Assembly (NCBI GenBank): GCA_024195265.1
Contig: JAJLRJ010000007.1
Coordinates: 10,655,828 to 10,719,827 of the forward strand
Source of the DNA: Dendrophyllia cribrosa
Taxonomy: Eukaryota; Cnidaria; Anthozoa; Scleractinia; Dendrophylliidae
Reading direction: 5' to 3'
DNA length: 64,000 nt
This document shows positions 55,936 through 64,000 of this stretch, one piece after another; positions within the stretch are counted from its first letter, which is position 1; every line of letters begins with the position of its first letter. The notes beneath the pieces were generated by a model, which saw nothing but the letters and a program-made list of their open reading frames with translations, ran no database searches and was not told the DNA's origin. The position numbers and the translations under genes are program-made.

Positions 55936-58900
55936 CTAAAACACAAACGTTTGATGTCTTGGTTGGTACTTGGCAGTTTTCATATTACTGTTTGAATTTC
56001 TAACCATTAGCATGTTGGTATGCAAAGTTTGCACACAGCACATGTTGATTAGGGTCTGTAACATAAAGTTTTCAGGCAGGCATATACCTACAATCATGGA
56101 CAAAAGTCCTGGGGCAAATTATATTTTCTGTGATCTCTATAATTATAAACATGGAAGACTCTCTTCCCCCACTACCCTCTGCCCTCCCTTACAATGTCAA
56201 GCCCATGTTGCTTTGTAGTTCTCCAAACTGTTTGTACGGATAGGGGTGATTTTTCTTCAGGCAGATAGAATTTCCATGTTATAGTCGTACATTTTTAGGT
56301 TTGTCCCAAGGAGTTCTGTCCTCTTTGTAGTCTCCCCTACCCAGGCTGAATGGGTTGCTATCCTGTTATAAGCTACCGGTAGCCATTTTATGTACCTACC
56401 CAGAGAGACACTGGGCTGGGGTATAATAACGATGCAATGACTCAGACCAGAGCTGGAACTAGGATTCATTTTGTTGAGTCTAAAGCCCTATGCTCCTGAG
56501 CCTCCCATTTTGACATTTGTATGTATCACAATCCATTCACATCTTTTCTATCATGATAACTTGTCCTCACTCTTATTGAGCATCTAAAATTATATAAAAA
56601 TCGATAGCCATTGTGACTAACAACAAACCTTCTGCCAACTTTTTCTTGTACTTTTTCTTAATTGCCAACAAACTCTGCTCCAGATCTTCTCCTTCATCTT
56701 CATATCGGTCAGGCTCCAGGAAGCTTGCACTCAATCCCTTCGCTTGGCTTCTCTCCCGCATTCTACGCTGTTGATTTTCACGACGCAACTGTGTCCTCAG
56801 CCTCTCATCTTCTTTCTGATTGATGAGAGGAAAAATTTAGTTACAATATTATTAATGTTTAGTAACTTATGACCTGAAAAGGGGAAAGTCTTGAATGAGT
56901 AACTTAACCCAGCTTCTGTAGCATTTAAGTGACTGAGAGTATTACTACTCCCCCCTGGATAGGATACTAGTCCATCACAGTATTACCCTTGGCATTCATG
57001 CACCTGGGTGGAGAGAGACAATGTGTAGCAAAGATGGTAGAAAGCAGGGCTGTAACAAACCCACATATTAACATGTGATCAGGCAGCCCTTTTTTGGAGT
57101 GAAAGTTGGCAGATGTATGGGGGGAAAAAATTGGGGGGGGGGGGGGGGGGGGGGGGGGGAAATCCCTCCAGGCCTGTGCTTCCACCAACTTTAACTCCAA
57201 AAAAGGTAAAAAGGTGCCTGATTGCAGGTTAAACTTCAGGTAAAAGTCTTATGCACTAGCTATTAGAACACTGAGCCTCCAGTCATGATTGCCACAGAAA
57301 TCAGTTTTTAACATTTCCTGACATTTCTCTGACTTTTCCCCTGATAAAAGTTAAATTTAAATAAGTGTAAAATTCAGATGAAGTAGTGACCTGCAACCAC
57401 CCCTTACAGCCATCCTTTCTGCTCACTTATTTACTAACAAAAAATTTTCAATGAATGGTGTTACATTGACCAATAAGCTAATCTCTCATTAATATTAAAT
57501 GGATGGTTTCTTTGATTTAACCCTTGATGGGCTATACTAATACATCAGTGCTGTTGAAATCTCTTTTTCCCCCTGACTTCTACTCAAAATATCAATTTTC
57601 CCTGACTCATATAAAAATTCCCTGACTTTTATGTGACAGATTTTTGTTCATCATGACGTGATACATACATATTTCCACGGAAACCATATTTTGACAAGAA
57701 TATTTACCCAAATCTAGCATTTTCTGCTTACAATACATTTATGTCTAAACAAAAAAAAAACTATCATTCAAGATCATTTTAGCATTTTTCTTTTGATTTT
57801 GATTAAATTTGACTCAATTTTCGCATGTTTCTAGAACGTGATGACATTTTAGATGTACAGTGTATTATTAACCCTCCATGTTTCATACCCATAGCTTTGA
57901 TATTCTTGAAGTTACAGAGTGGGGCAGAACCCCATCCCACTGGTCCCAGAAGACCAAAAAAGGGCCAGTCTGAATAGAGTTAACGACTGCTGTCAGGGCT
58001 TCAACTCTCCTTTCACAAAATATCCATTAGCAAATGCAGTGTATATTTGCTCTTGCACCCTTGTTTCTGCTCTTGATTCATAGTCCAGAAGCAACCACAA
58101 TAGAACCTATCACCTACAGTATATTTGTGTAAATTTCTCACCTTAATAAGCTCTGTTCTCTGTGCTTCTGGATCCATGCCTGCTGCCGAGAGCAGTTTAA
58201 TCTTCTGTGCTTTGGATGCACGGTCAGCAATGGAAAGTGTCATCTTTCTGTGTGTCTGACTTGATGTTGAGTGAGGTCGAAAAGTGAGTTTCTCCTTGAA
58301 TACAGCTTGTGCTTGTAAACCTGTTCCCTTGGAAAAGCAAAAGAAACAAACATTTTCATTCTCCAGAAACACTTTTTCAAGGCAAGTTGTAACACATAGT
58401 TACATCAGTCTGCTACAAAATTAAATTGTTCAGAGCTGGAAATCAGTATTATTTTTTTCTTTTTTCAACCCTTTCACTCTCAGTGTCAATATTATGGAGA
58501 CATGTAGTGCAGTTCTAACTTTTGAGTCTGTTTATGAAATTCTATGGTGCGACCATTCAAATGAAACCTCTTCAGTAGTACTTTTGCATGGTACCATTAG
58601 TTCTAACTTTTGAGTCTGTGGATGAAATCCTATGGTGTGACCATTCAAATGAAACCTCTTCGACAGCACTTTTGCATGATACCATTTGGTTTTTGATATT
58701 TTTGGGATTTTCTTGAAGTTTATTTTTTGGCACCCCTGGGAATTAAAGGGTTAATATTTCTTCTTTTAAAACCCACAGGACCCAAACCCTCACCACACAG
58801 ATAATAGTTTACAACACAAACCTGCTGAACAAAGAAGTGGTTAAAATTGCCATCAATTTTGTTTTTGTGAATGTCAAACACCTCCCCTAGCAGAAGTGAT

Positions 58901-61900
58901 GTTGAGCCATCAGACCAGCGTACTACTCTGGCATTACTTTCTTTAATTTCGTTTCCATCTTCATCTTTCCTGAATCTCCATCGAATTGTGTTTTCTACCT
59001 AAAGAAGAAAATAAATGTTTTTTTCTTTAATTACAGCAGTTTCCAATAACAAAAAAACTCATGATGTTTAATTGAAAACAACAGTTCTGTCGTACATTGC
59101 TTGGTAAAAAGGCGCAAGTGACAATTTTGGCAAAAATGCTTAAAATTGTAAATTCGCATATGGGTTTGTTATCAAACATCCATGCTTGTTAAACCTTTTC
59201 TGAAGGTGAAATGTACAATGGATACAACCAATTTCCATATCTTCTCCTCTTCATTCTACAAGCATGAAAATAAAATATCAAAAACTAATAAAGTGAGAGA
59301 GTTCTGAAGTGAGACATGCCACATGTACCCATAAATGCCCATGCCGACCAAAACTGACTGTGATTTTGCGCATATACGCATATAAGTCTCCCCTACCACC
59401 CCTATTGATTGGTCCCCTATTGTTATAAAAGGCTTTAGAAAGGATAAACCAATCAGATTAACAAATAGATTCCATTTTGCTGTGTGTCTGTTCAGTTATA
59501 GATCACAGTTAATGTCAAATGTGGTAAGAACTAATATATATAGATAGGCTGAGCCTAACAGCGTTGCTCTTTGAACAGAAAGCCGATGATAAACTTAACT
59601 GAGGTGAAAGGTTGGAAGCACAAGAATAAAATTGACGACCGGGCTATTTTTTAATTTTAGCAATTCTCAAAAACAGACTTATGCGACTGTTTGCAAAGTA
59701 CATTTAGACCGTACAAAAGTTCACAAAAACAACTTTTTCTCCATCTAGAATAACTAGTACGACTAATTTCCAAAAAAAATACTCCTGTTGCTTATAAAAA
59801 ATTGTCCGAAAAACTGATATGGAAATCAAAATTGCAAAAAATACACAAAAATGGACAACACAATCTTCTTTCGAAAAATTCTATTCAAATCTCCATAAGT
59901 TTATGTTTAAAAGCAAAACGCGAACCATTTATAGCTCATCAAGGCCGAGCTGTCTTTGATGCGCCGAGCTGTCTTTGATGAAAGAAATCAAAATGACTGA
60001 ATTTAAGCACGTTTATAAACAATTCTCCAAAACTAGCGAGAAGACAAAGAAAAAGTCAATCACAGATTGATATCAACATAAATTCCCATCGAAAAATGTA
60101 ATCTGTTTTACCTTTAAGTCCCTCGCTTGCCTTGAAATTCTTTAAATCTCCATTTCTTTGGTTGTGAAATCCGTAATGAAAACAAACATCTTGGATGTTG
60201 TGTGGCTTCATACGCGCATGTTTTGCAATGTAATATGCGCCCGCGAACTAACCCTGTCCAACACGCGCGCTCGTGAAACATTCCGCTAGCCATGACCATG
60301 AAAAATGACAGGCATGGGTTCTATGAGTATGGGACTCCGCCCAGGCCTTCGGCCCGCAGAGCTCTGCTAAAAAGTGGCACACAAGCAGCACGCGAGTCGC
60401 AGAGGTTTTAGCGCCTTGTAAGCCTCTGTTCCCCCTCCCTTCCTACCCCCCTCTTCCTCTCCCTTTTCCACTGTCTTTATATCAGTGTAATGGGTTCCTG
60501 TTTCCCTTGCGTGGGGGTTCATGGATAGGTTGTTAGGATTTGCTAGCCATGGAAGCAGTCTACATCTAGTGGAAGCTCCCAGACGTTACAAACACCCAAC
60601 CTCCACTTTGTGATGCAGTCGTCAATATTCTTTCTTTTAAATACACTGGACTGTTACCTTTAGCTTCAGTCTAGCTCTTCCCTCTTCATCTAATACTTCA
60701 TCTTCTTCCATTTCATCTTCATACAGAGAAGGATCAAATGGCTTGCGCTCAATGCTTAAAAAGTTTGGCATTTTTACAAAATGCAACTCTGAGCCCAGAG
60801 AGAATCTACAGTAAGGGATTGTAACATCAATTCTTGTTTCTTCCTCCTCTTCTTCTCCTTCTTCTCTGGTAACTTCATCTACATCACCTGCTTGAACTTC
60901 GTCACCATCAGGAATCTGCTCCTGTTCATCTTGCTCAGGAGATTTCTCTTCTTTTTCTTCATGCTACAACAAATAAATTTACACTTAGCAAGGTAGAGAA
61001 GACTGCTCCATTTTCAGGTAGTTAAATGCAATTTAACAGAATTAACAAAAAAGAGCATCAGTGTTCCCCTGTGGCCAGCAATATTCATTCATGAATGTGC
61101 CTGGATTCCATGTGCTCTCGGACTCAATTGTGTTCTCTGAGTGTAGACTTTATTTGAGGTTTCAGTGCCTTGTAAGCCTCTGCTTTCCCTCCCCCCCCCC
61201 CCCCCCCCTCCCTTTTTCCTTTTCCCTCTCTCTTTTCCACTGTCTTATCAGAGTGACGGGTGCCTGTTTCCCTTTGTGTGAAGGTTCATGGGTGGGTTGC
61301 CAGGATTTGCCAGCCACGAGAGTGGTTTCCATCTAGGACCTGGCTACCAAAAGTGGCAGCTCCTGAATTTCACAGGCACCCATCCTCTACTTACCACTGC
61401 AGTTGTTAATATAACTTATTGGTTAATTTGGCTTTAAACTGTTTACAGTACCCTATTTTTCCTTGTGTTTGCAGAATTCAATCATTGAGTTTGTATCAGT
61501 AGTCAAAGTGCATGGCTCCTTGGGTGAGCACTTTTTTACCAGTGATAAAGGATTTCTGTGTTGAAATAAAGTTTATCTAACTTATCTATCTAGTCACCAT
61601 GTTGAAAGACATGGCAATAGGCCATTTCCGAGTTGCCTTTAGCCTCTCTATCAAAGCGAGGCTAGGTGCGAAACCTTTCATATGAAAATGAGTTTTCATT
61701 CACATGCAAACAAAACTTATTTGCATATGAAAGGTTTCGCACCTAGCCTCGCTTTGATAGAGAGGCTAAAGGCAACTCGGAAATGGCCTATTCAAGAGAG
61801 TACAGATCTGATCAATTTTCTCCTCAGTTTTCACACAGTGTTACAATGTATTCAAGATGGCAGATAAATGAAGTCAACAATCAAACAAAGATAGTGGACT

Positions 61901-63149
61901 CAGAACATTCTTATTTGACCTGCATGCACTCGTTAACCCTGGGTGTCATGGTTTAGATGATATTTCTTTGATGATACCAACCTGTTCTTCATCTGATGAA
62001 AGCTCCTCATCATCTCCAAATAAGTCTGTGGATGACAGTTGAGTGTGAAGCTTTGTTTTTTCTGTATCTTTCTGTTTAAAACAACAGTGAACATATTCAG
62101 TCATCCCTTGTAGATAAAATGCCAACCAACGGTTCCAACCAACCATATGATCAATATTATGATTGGGTGCATAGCCTTATAGACCAGCCTATGTACACAT
62201 GGACATGTCATGTTACATTTTGTAGGCTTTCTCAGGCTACCTAAAACTCCAAGACATAGAGACCCATGAAATCTGACCAAACTTTGCAAGTATGCATTCA
62301 AGTTGGCTCATGGTCAGTATCAAAGTAGGTCAAATTCTATCGCAATCAAGACGGTGTCCGGTCGTTTCGCTACAAAATCGTTTCGCTACAAGTCGTTTCG
62401 CTGCAAATCGATTTGCTTCAAATGTAAAGTTACCTCAAATCGTTTCGCTAAAATACTAAAGTTGAATGAACACGACAGAAAACGCTCTAAACTAATACTT
62501 TAGTGAGTATATCAAATATTTCTCGTTCTTTAATCCACTGCGAAACGACTCTGATTTGCAGCGACACGACTTGTAGCGAAACGACTTTGTAGCGAAACGA
62601 CCGCTTTCATGTGCGCTGCTTTCATGTGCAAAACTTGAAATAATTGTAAAACACTGCAATAAAGGAGCCCTGCAATCAGTTGGATAGTTATTTAAGCTTA
62701 AGAAGGGCTACAGCATTTAAGACATTCATGATCATTAGTTTAGATCATTCATTCCCTTTTAGAATTAGGAGAAACTGATTTAAGAATTTGACAAGCTAGT
62801 GATTGTAGGCTTAAAAATAAGAAAATACAAAAATAATTAGGTTTAACATATATCAAGAGAGAGATTCTCCATTTCTTACCTCATTATCAACCTCATTGTC
62901 ATCTTCTCCCCCTTCCTGATGCGAATTTTTTGTTTCGTCTTCCCTTTCTCCGCCGCTTTCAGCTTCTTCCCTGTCCGAGTCAGAATCAGCCGCGCCGCCA
63001 TGTTCAGCCTCACCTTCTCCTTCGCTGGGTGAATCACCAAACAATTCGTTCATCTGAGCATCGCGCTCTGATGTTTTATCTTGTTTTTCTACTTTCGTTT
63101 CATCATCGCTGTCCTCTAAATCGCTGCCAAACAAAAAGTCCATCGACAT
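55709..63149 (-). CDS. LEO1: LEO1, PAF1-complex subunit, complete coding region of 7 exons
   Basis: Exons in transcript order: 63149-62880, 62071-61982, 60963-60658, 58998-58822, 58327-58142, 56815-56629, 55935-55709. The total is 1,443 nt (480 aa plus TAA) and every junction has GT/AG and matching phase. LEO1 is a subunit of the PAF1 complex, which travels with RNA polymerase II and supports elongation and histone modification. Seen: an acidic N-terminus with three LFG(S/D)D-type motifs (residues 6-10, 36-39, 107-110); the Leo1 core from about 165 ([19 protein letters not shown]) through [24 protein letters not shown] and HRKMTLS; the helix ending [17 protein letters not shown] ([15 protein letters not shown]); and an acidic C-terminus ending IVESDEDSD. 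Human LEO1 is longer (about 666 aa), mainly in the acidic N-terminal repeats. Confidence 0.95.
56629..56815 (-). CDS. LEO1: LEO1 exon 6: C-terminal helix
   Basis: It starts [19 protein letters not shown] and continues [18 protein letters not shown], then [20 protein letters not shown]. The [11 protein letters not shown] and [12 protein letters not shown] motifs are family hallmarks. Acceptor ATCAG, donor GAAG|GTTTGT, phase 1. Confidence 0.94.
56950..57025 (-). mobile_element. SINE fragment (CCACCCAGGTG family), minus strand
   Basis: CCCCCTGGATAGGATACTAG and CACCTGGGTGGAGAGAGACA are the reverse of the SINE body at 31506 and 39011. In LEO1 intron 5. Confidence 0.75.
57137..57160. repeat. Poly-G tract in LEO1 intron 5
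   Basis: More than 20 G in a row on the plus strand, which makes a C tract in the LEO1 transcript. Confidence 0.85.
58142..58327 (-). CDS. LEO1: LEO1 exon 5: core domain
   Basis: 62 codons starting [18 protein letters not shown], then [18 protein letters not shown] and [20 protein letters not shown]. The boundary was set at CCAAG|GGAACAGG because GTGLQ directly follows VQQ in the family. Donor AAG|GTGAGA. Confidence 0.95.
58468..58754 (+). mobile_element. CCCTTTCACTCCCAGAG MITE with inner segment duplicated
   Basis: AACCCTTTCACTCTCAGTGT at the left, GGAATTAAAGGGTTAA at the right. The block GTTCTAACTTTTGAGTCTGT ... ACCATTCAAATGAAACCTCT ... CTTTTGCATG is present twice, about 100 bp apart. In LEO1 intron 4. 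Confidence 0.9.
58822..58998 (-). CDS. LEO1: LEO1 exon 4: core domain
   Basis: 59 codons starting [18 protein letters not shown], then [20 protein letters not shown] and [10 protein letters not shown], ending FFVQQ. It is a close match to the human core, including the NTIRWR and VxWSDGS motifs. Acceptor TTTAG, donor CAG|GTTTGT. Confidence 0.95.
59553..60372. mobile_element. 820-bp element with CAGCG(G/T)GCTCT / AGAGCTCTGCT ends
   Basis: Left CTGAGCCTAACAGCGTTGCT; right CGGCCCGCAGAGCTCTGCTA. The inside has a doubled GCCGAGCTGTCTTTGATG (59945-59983) and becomes CpG-rich to the right. In LEO1 intron 3; no coding sequence recognised. Confidence 0.55.
60395..60625 (+). repeat. Dispersed repeat, copy 1 (CCTTGTAAGCCTCTG)
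   Basis: GCCTTGTAAGCCTCTGTTCC, TTTCCACTGTCTTTATATCA, GGGTTCCTGTTTCCCTTGCG and AGGATTTGCTAGCCATGGAA match 61150-61400 in order. Confidence 0.75.
60658..60963 (-). CDS. LEO1: LEO1 exon 3: start of Leo1 core domain
   Basis: 102 codons. The first half is acidic ([16 protein letters not shown]). The second half begins the core: [39 protein letters not shown] and a helix ending [10 protein letters not shown]. This joins VENTIRWR in exon 4. Acceptor TTGTAG, donor AAG|GTAACA. Confidence 0.94.
61150..61590 (+). mobile_element. Dispersed repeat, copy 2, with AATAAAGTTTATCTA tail (LINE-like)
   Basis: GCCTTGTAAGCCTCTGCTTT, a poly-C run (61191-61208), TTTCCACTGTCTTATCAGAG, GGATTTGCCAGCCACGAGAG; ends GTTGAAATAAAGTTTATCTA and ACTTATCTATCTA. 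AATAAA plus a TATC tail suggests a non-LTR retrotransposon 3' end. Confidence 0.6.
61616..61792. mobile_element. Near-perfect hairpin MITE AATAGGCCATTTCCGAG
   Basis: AATAGGCCATTTCCGAGTTG (61616) mirrored by CAACTCGGAAATGGCCTATT. The arms of about 72 bp pair almost without mismatch (AGCCTCTCTATCAAAGCGAG, GCGAAACCTTTCATATG). In LEO1 intron 2. Confidence 0.92.
61982..62071 (-). CDS. LEO1: LEO1 exon 2
   Basis: 90 nt, phase 0 at both ends: [20 protein letters not shown] then [10 protein letters not shown]. It carries the third LFGD motif. The acceptor is TTAAACAG and the donor is CAG|GTTGGT. Skipping would keep the frame. Confidence 0.88.
62357..62604. mobile_element. MITE with subterminal GTCGTTTCGCTACAA repeats
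   Basis: CGGTCGTTTCGCTACAAAAT, then CGTTTCGCTACAAGTCGTTT; right end GACTTGTAGCGAAACGACTT and GTAGCGAAACGACCG. Three to four copies of the 15-mer lie at each end in opposite orientation. In LEO1 intron 1. Confidence 0.88.
62880..63149 (-). CDS. LEO1: LEO1 exon 1: acidic N-terminus
   Basis: It starts [17 protein letters not shown] and contains [15 protein letters not shown] and a Glu/Asp/Ser-rich stretch to DNEVDNE. The donor is GAG|GTAAGA in phase 0. A second Met at codon 3 (MDFLFGSD) is an equally good start by homology. Confidence 0.92.
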
Positions 63150-63481
63150 TTTGACTTGGAGACTTGGAGGAGAAGGTTGAAGATCGGTCAGCGATGTTTC
63201 AAGTTCACAGCTGCTGCGTCGTGTAAGAAAAATGCTAATTTCTTGTCTACCTCCTGTGTGAACAACCAAGCTTACTTCCTCAGCTACGATATAAATACAG
63301 TGTTTAGTTGCTGTGCTATCGGATAGATCGCCTAATTTGCGAATAGAGCGAGAATTTCTTCCAATTCAAGAGCAACAAAAGAGCTGATTGTGTGAGAACT
63401 GAGGCGAGAAGAACTGAGGCGAGAAAACAAAGCCTCGTTTTGATGTTACCAAGCACATGCAGGGTGCAGTGAATAAGCAAA
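63150..63481. promoter_or_regulatory. Shared bidirectional promoter region of LEO1 and the ADAR2-like gene
   Basis: Only 332 bp separate the two start codons, which point away from each other. No TATA box is seen. The ADAR start codon sits in AAAATGGCGGAAG (63480-63492), a YY1/TISU-like motif in which the ATG is part of the binding site. Head-to-head spacing below 1 kb usually means a shared promoter (established for animal genomes). Transcription start sites cannot be located by eye. Confidence 0.55.
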
Positions 63482-64000
63482 ATGGCGGAAGCATCTGAAG
63501 CCGCCACAAAGGTTGCGATCAATTCTGATCCAGCAATGGTTATTCCCGGGCTGGGAGACTTGCCAGTTTCAGGCGATCAAGCTTTAAAACGAGAGCAACC
63601 TTCAAGCGACGAAAATGGCAGTGCGGCAGCTTTAAATGATGGCGATGAGATCATGAAAGAAGAGCCAGATTCCGGAACGCCGCCACCGAAAAAGAAAAGG
63701 CGACCAAACAGAAGAAGAGGCGACAAAATCAGTGTTCTTGTTCAGAGAGGGCCTAAAAACGCTTTAATGCAGTTGAATGAGATTCGGCCTGGTCTAAATT
63801 ACGAGGTAGTTTCACAACAAGGCCCCACACACTGTCCGATGTTTGTGGTTTCTGTCGTTGTTGACGGACACGCTTTCGAAGGAAAAGGCTCAACGAAACA
63901 GAAAGCAAAACACAACGCAGCAGACAATGCTCTACGTTCTTTTATTGCCCAGATGCGCACACCAGAGCAGCAGTTGCTTTCAGAAGGACAAGCTGTTACA
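63482..64000 (+). CDS. ADARB1: ADAR2-like (ADARB1-type) adenosine deaminase acting on RNA, 5' part, cut by window end
   Basis: 173 codons, open to the window edge. ADAR enzymes convert adenosine to inosine in double-stranded RNA in the nucleus. Residues 1-68 are an acidic, disordered leader; [14 protein letters not shown] (69-82) is a likely nuclear localisation signal; residues 92-156 are a dsRNA-binding domain: [18 protein letters not shown], then [20 protein letters not shown], then the RNA-contacting [30 protein letters not shown] is almost the ADARB1 first-dsRBD sequence, which favours ADAR2 over ADAR1. The second dsRBD and deaminase domain lie outside. The start is the first Met, in a YY1-like context. 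Confidence 0.87.
   Translation, partial: MAEASEAATKVAINSDPAMVIPGLGDLPVSGDQALKREQPSSDENGSAAALNDGDEIMKEEPDSGTPPPKKKRRPNRRRGDKISVLVQRGPKNALMQLNEIRPGLNYEVVSQQGPTHCPMFVVSVVVDGHAFEGKGSTKQKAKHNAADNALRSFIAQMRTPEQQLLSEGQAVT

Overview
This window is animal nuclear DNA: coding exons are short, split by GT/AG introns, and embedded in AT-rich sequence full of small inverted-repeat transposons (MITEs), tRNA-headed SINEs and simple repeats. The gene content, the intron density and the repeat types point to a cnidarian, most likely an anthozoan such as a stony coral (inference). No bacterial, viral or CRISPR feature was seen.

Layout. (1) 1-43.1 kb, plus strand: one long gene, the cnidarian counterpart of vertebrate SRCIN1 (p140Cap/SNIP) and KIAA1217 (sickle tail). 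Sixteen coding exons from 17,317 to 43,101 join in frame into a 794-residue protein with an AIP3-type domain, a Ser/Pro-rich linker and a C-terminal coiled-coil region. Two further candidate first exons, at 2,042 and 7,704, end in the same phase as the first exon at 17,317, so the gene may have three promoters and three N-termini. (2) 43.1-50.8 kb: intergenic and repeat-rich. (3) 51,113-52,090, plus strand: an intronless HEXIM gene (325 aa), an inhibitor of P-TEFb in the 7SK snRNP. (4) 55,709-63,149, minus strand: LEO1, a PAF1-complex subunit, seven coding exons and 480 aa. (5) From 63,482, plus strand: the 5' coding part of an ADAR2-like RNA editase, cut by the window end after 173 codons. 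LEO1 and ADAR are head to head, with 332 bp between their start codons.

How the genes relate. HEXIM and LEO1 are convergent neighbours and both act on RNA polymerase II elongation. HEXIM sequesters P-TEFb, and LEO1 belongs to the complex that P-TEFb activity helps recruit. LEO1 and ADAR probably share a bidirectional promoter. The SRCIN1-like gene is a cytoskeletal/Src-signalling adaptor with no obvious functional link to the other three.

Repeats. About two thirds of the window is intron or intergenic DNA with many small elements. The most notable are a MITE family ending in TTAACCCTTTCACTCCCAGA, whose inner segment has been amplified once to a pair and once to a 106-bp satellite; a second MITE whose inner CCCGCGCTT unit appears as minisatellite arrays; a SINE head repeated four times at exactly 71 bp; and two SINEs each split by a different MITE at the same internal position. 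Stretches not listed below were read and showed only AT-rich sequence without recognisable structure.
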